A stretch of 31,086 nt of DNA, taken from the NCBI GenBank assembly GCA_000969725.1, contig JXSR01S022271.1; one strand, given 5' to 3'. The translations under genes were made by a program, and so were the position numbers. A model generated the notes under the pieces. It was given only the letters and a program-made list of their open reading frames with translations, searched no databases and had not been told where the DNA came from. Origin of the DNA: Ophiothrix spiculata (lineage: Eukaryota; Echinodermata; Ophiuroidea; Amphilepidida; Ophiotrichidae). Below, piece after piece: positions 27,153 through 31,086 of this stretch (position 1 is the first letter of the stretch; every line of letters begins with the position of its first letter).

Positions 27153-27401
27153 TAGCAGAACAGTTAAACAAAAATATTCAGGGGATATGCTGCAAACACA
27201 AGCTGTCTGGAACCTAAATAGGCTTTTTCTTTGCCAAAATTATGTACCTTGAAACATCAACTTTTCAAAATTTGCAGCTAATGAGTGTTATGCATAAAAA
27301 CGCCTCCAAAATGTATTTGCAAATGTGAGAAAGATTCTCAGAGGATCTTGTTAAGGTGCTTAACAAATGTTATATAATTATTTAAGTTTCTTAAATGAGT
27401 T

Positions 27402-29680
27402 GTATATTATTGCGGATAAGTACAGAAACCTTTTTTAAGAGTGTAGGCTAAGTGTTAGTATACGTATGTCCTGGTTGGTTCAATCGAGGTACATTCCTCA
27501 AGCAATATTTTTGAACTATATGTATATAGCGAATATAACAATTTATCTAGACTACAGCAATCGTAATGTAGCGGAAATATGTTTTGGCTGGTATGGCGCT
27601 CATGGTGTTCTGTAGTAACTATGCTGTTTCAAGAATGATGGTGCTATTGAGTTGTAACTTTGATCATGGGACTTTCGCTATAAATAGGCATGCTAGCATA
27701 GCACTCGGGGTAGGAGCCGCATAAGGGGCAAAGAGAACAGTTTGCTGGTAGGTTCCTCCGGGAGCCTGCCCAGTGTCAGTTAGGGCCAGTCAGTCAATGA
27801 GATCAGCCAGTTGCTTAGATTAGTACAGGGGCAATCTCTGTAATAAGAAGATAAGTTAGGTTAATTGGAGCTCCATCCAGCCAACTGAGCTCTGCTCCAT
27901 TTTACATCAGAAACCGATGCAACCGGATCAGCCCCGTATAGAGTCATTAAAATAGAGGAGAACTGCTATACTGATAAAAAGGACTTGCCAGTTGTGATTA
28001 TTTGTGTGGACTCTGAGAGAGTGTGGAGTGGCTACACACCCACGCCGTCACATATGTTAAAGACCTTGACGCTCGCTACCATCTAACCATGTCGGAGAGA
28101 TTTCGAACATCATCAGAGGATTTGATCGACCCTCAGGGAGATAACTATAAAATAATAAAAACGCCACAATATGTCAAACAAGCAGGAAGCATATTGTCAA
28201 TCTTCTAAATGAGCACCCTGTTCTTTTGAGCAAAATCGCAACAGCTACCTATAAAGGTAAAGAAGGCTACTACGTGCAGGCAGTTTATTAGCAAACACCA
28301 AAAACAGAAGAGGCATTATTCTACAGGCATGAGAATGACTTTTCATGGAAAAATCTGAATTTGGTAAAATTTAGATAAAAACCACTAAAATGGTTAAATC
28401 AAGCCCCAAATTATCTGAAATTGGAGCTATTTGGATGATGAGAATATCTGAAATCAGATAATTATCTGAAAATTCTCATGCCTGATTCTAATCAAAGATC
28501 AACTGTACAAGAAATTGAAAACCATGAAGACAGCCATACAAACAAAATCTGATGCGAAGATCCCTGTAACACCAAATTTTACTTGCTGATTGTGAGAAGG
28601 AGTTCATGGATCTTTTAGATGTTGTATATTATTGCGGATAAGTACAGAAACCTTTTTGAGAGAGTAGGCTTAATGCTAGTACATGTATGTCCTGGTTGGT
28701 TCAATCGAGGTACATTCCTCAAGCAATATTTGTGAACTATATGTATATAGCTAATGTAGCAATTTATCTAGACTACAGCAATCATATGTCAAACAAGCAG
28801 GAAGCTTTTCAATCTTCTAAAGGAGTACTCTGCTCTTTTATGCAAAATCGCAACTTCTACATATAAAGGTAAAGAAGGCTACTACCTGCAGGCAGTTTAT
28901 TAGCAAATACCAACAAAAGAAGAGGCATTATTCTAACCAAAGATCAACTCTTCAAGAAATTGAAAACCATGAAGACAGCCATAAAAACAAAATCTGATGC
29001 GACGATCACCAGTAACAAAACCAATTTTACTTGCTGATTGGGAGGAGGAGCTCATGGATCTTTTAGATTCAGAAAGTAACCCATCATTTCACCATGTGCC
29101 AGGCAAGAAGTATCTATATCTCATTTAACAAAGTGATGGTTTAGGAAACTATTTTGGTTGAAACTGTCAATTATCAATAGTTTTCCTACCAACATTCAGA
29201 TCAGGATCTGAATAAAGCTTCAATTTATCTAGAATACAGCAATCATATTTCAAACAAGCAGGGAGCATTTGTCAATCTTCTACAGGAGTACCCTGTTCTT
29301 TTGAGCAAAATCGCAACTGAAGGCTTCTACGTGCTGACAGTTTATTAGCGAATACCAAGAAAAGAAGAGGCATTATTCTAACCAAAGATCAACTCTTCAA
29401 GAAATTGAACAACATGAAGACAGCCATAAAAACAAGATCTGATGCGAAGATCATCGCGGTAACAAACCAATTTTACTTGCTCATTGGGAGAAGGAGTTCA
29501 TGGATCTTTTAGATGCAGAAAGAAACCCATCATTTTGCCATGTGCCGGGTAAGAAGTATCTGTATCTCATTTAACAAAGTGATGGTTTAGGAAATTATTT
29601 TGGTTGAAACTGTCAATTAGCAATGGTTTTCCAAACCAACATTCAGATCAGGATCTGAATAAAGCTTCAATTCTGATTTC
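27402..29680 (+). repeat. Repeated module with decayed coding potential
   Basis: Module A (about 160 bp, TATTATTGCGGATAAGTACAG ... CTACAGCAATC, quoted in part) occurs at 27405-27562 and 28628-28783. Module B (about 440 bp) occurs at 28171-28615 (rearranged), 28786-29228 and 29248-29675. B encodes pieces such as VNLLNEHPVLLSKIATATYK, GIILTKDQLFKKLKTMKTAI and LLADWEEELMDLLDSESNPS ending KKYLYLI and a stop, in more than one frame. It resembles a duplicated, decayed coding unit. Family not recognised. Confidence 0.6.
27567..28166 (+). mobile_element. LTR-like insertion (possible solo LTR)
   Basis: Relative to the sibling module copies, about 600 bp are inserted between the CAGCAATC and ATGTCAAACAAG parts. 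The insert starts TGTAGC and ends in CA (an inner GGCTACA at 28030-28036 is an alternative end), with a TATA box CTATAAATAGG about 110 bp in and AATAAG further on. This is the layout of an LTR-retrotransposon terminal repeat; family not assignable, no clear target duplication, no internal region seen. Host promoter plus first exon is the alternative. Confidence 0.35.
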
Positions 29681-29913
29681 CTGAACAGAATACGATTGGT
29701 TGTTTATTTGTTTATTTTGTTTTGTTTTTGATTTTTGAGAGAAAATAGCTATAGGGAGCATTTTCCCTTTTGATCTAACATTTAATAATAGTGTGTTGCG
29801 TAAGTAAAGAAATTTGTTGCAGTTTTACTGTTGGAAGATTGAACAAACTGCTTATTTAATACTTTGTATGTAATTATTGGTCCTCGATGTGTTTCTCCTT
29901 CATATTTATCACA

Positions 29914-30075
29914 GGAGGCATCAGTGTGGGGATCCCAACAAAGCGTCCATTGGAAGCAGACATTGAAGGAGGCATCAAACAGGAGCCAAGTCAAGACAAA
30001 GATGATGACTCAAGAAAAAGACCAAAACCTCCACCACCATCATCAAAAACATCTTCCAGATCCCCTGGGTAATGA
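29914..30075 (+). CDS. Possible terminal exon of an unknown nuclear protein
   Basis: Acceptor TTTATCACAG|GAGGC, then an open frame GISVGIPTKRPLEADIEGGI KQEPSQDKDDDSRKRPKPPP PSS ending at a TAA. It contains two basic clusters (KRP, RKRPK) typical of nuclear localisation signals and an IKQE sumoylation-type motif. Upstream exons would lie in the module region but I cannot join them. The stretch GAAGCAGACATTGAAGGAGG recurs, altered, at about 30411-30450. No family recognised; could also be part of the decayed repeat. Confidence 0.35.
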
Positions 30076-30499
30076 ACTCCAAGAAACAGAGGAAATCTGA
30101 CCTCTATCAACAGCAAACTGCAAAGACTTGTCCTGCTTGAGCAGCTAAAACTAATAAGAATGCAGCAACAGAACATTTAGATTAATATGAAAGTATACAT
30201 TTATCATTTTTGAATCAGAAGAAATAGTGGACCTTGTAAAATTCTTGTTTTCAACCAACTTTAATTCTCGTAAAAGTCAAGGAACATGTTAAAATGACGA
30301 CAGAGAAGAGAAAAGCAATATTATTTACTCTATTTTATAGCTTTTTTGTGGTACTTGATAAGCACATATACTTATATTTAGTTAAAGGCCCACATATATA
30401 TCAAAAGGAACATTGGAAACAGACATTGCAGGAGGCATCAAACAGAAGCCAACAATATCTCAAAAAGCCAGCAAACAGAATTTGACAAACATCAAAATA

Positions 30500-31086
30500 T
30501 CGTTCTCAAGCAGACACTAGGTTTGCCCCAGCAAGCAGCAAATGTAGCTGCAAAGGTCTTAGTAGGAGCAAGATCTATACAGTACAGATTGATGGAGTCA
30601 AGAATCAATATCTTCTGCAAGATTGCCGCTATGGACCCAGAATTCATCGAGACCCGACTTCTCTATAGTATCATTGGCAAGTTGCAAGGGATGGTGCCTT
30701 TGTGATGTCAAACGCGATCTGGAGGAGCAAGAAACTGACATACATCAGAAGTCGACGCTGTCTATGTTAGCAAGCATGAAAGTAGATATTACATCACCTA
30801 TAATGAGACCATACAAACAGGTCAGTCCATACCAATGATATGCTATCAAAGCAAGCAAGAATGTTGGCAGGAGTATACCCTGTAAGGACTAGGCTGAGAC
30901 AAATCAACCAGAACGTGGTAGACACAGTATGTTGCTTCTGCAAGCAGGAGGATGAAGATATCACTCACTTCCTTAGTAGCTGTACCGAGTTACATTCTAT
31001 CAGAGAACAGTACAGACGAGCCATAACAGCACAGGTAGAAGATGTGGATCCGTTTGAGGCTGCCGAACTGGACGATCGATTCCTGT
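30500..31086 (+). pseudogene. LINE relic: C-terminal region of a reverse-transcriptase ORF
   Basis: LKQTLGLPQQAANVAAKVLV G and YRLMESRINIFCKIAAMDPE FIETRLL, then in another frame RMLAGVYPVRTRLRQINQNV and CCFCKQEDEDITHFLSSCTE L. The latter is the C-x2-C-x8-H-x4-C knuckle that closes many LINE ORF2 proteins. At least one frame change and in-frame stops around 30700-30840 separate the two parts, so it is broken. Continues beyond the window. Confidence 0.7.

Noticed and set aside
28023-28208. 61-codon plus-strand ORF as a real first exon
   Set aside because: It spans the boundary of the inserted segment and the module and ends in a stop; no similarity recognised.

Overview
The window looks like draft nuclear genome sequence from an invertebrate animal. 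It has spliced genes with GT-AG introns, is AT-rich, is crowded with short inverted-repeat transposons, tRNA-derived SINEs and truncated LINEs, and carries one 50-base assembly gap. An invertebrate deuterostome such as an echinoderm or hemichordate is plausible from the gene and SINE types, but this is inference and I cannot name a species.

About 26.7 kb of the window is one gene on the minus strand, transcribed from about 26.77 kb down past position 1. I can place 23 exons whose intron phases agree at every junction, giving about 1,550 codons in frame. The protein is extracellular and modular. A possible signal peptide is followed by five laminin-G/pentraxin-like (concanavalin A-fold, Laminin_G_3 type) domains, each spread over two to four exons. 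The fifth domain carries a Thr-rich, N-glycosylated mucin-like insert. A complete GAIN domain follows, ending in a GPCR proteolysis site (GPS, CSFWDY). The architecture is that of an adhesion G-protein-coupled receptor ectodomain; the seven-helix part must lie left of position 1 and is not seen.

The most unusual feature is a repeated kind of duplication in this gene. At six exons (4, 5, 14, 19, 20 and 23) the 3' half of the exon, usually with its 5' splice site and a little intron, has been copied once to three times into the intron just downstream. Some copies are intact and differ mainly at silent sites; others are decayed.

Region by region (plus-strand coordinates): 0-6.3 kb GAIN/GPS exons with their tandem copies, several MITEs and a LINE tail; 7-11.1 kb LamG5 with the mucin insert; 11.6-15.8 kb LamG4, with an assembly gap, a probable misassembly and a 1.2-kb inverted-repeat element in its large intron; 16-19.8 kb LamG3 and a MITE cluster; 20.5-24.2 kb LamG2 with a triplicated exon segment; 24.7-26.8 kb LamG1 and the 5' end; 26.85-27.15 kb a MITE; 27.4-29.7 kb a plus-strand repeated module with decayed coding potential and an LTR-like insertion; 29.9-30.1 kb a possible terminal exon of another gene; 30.5-31.1 kb a LINE relic.
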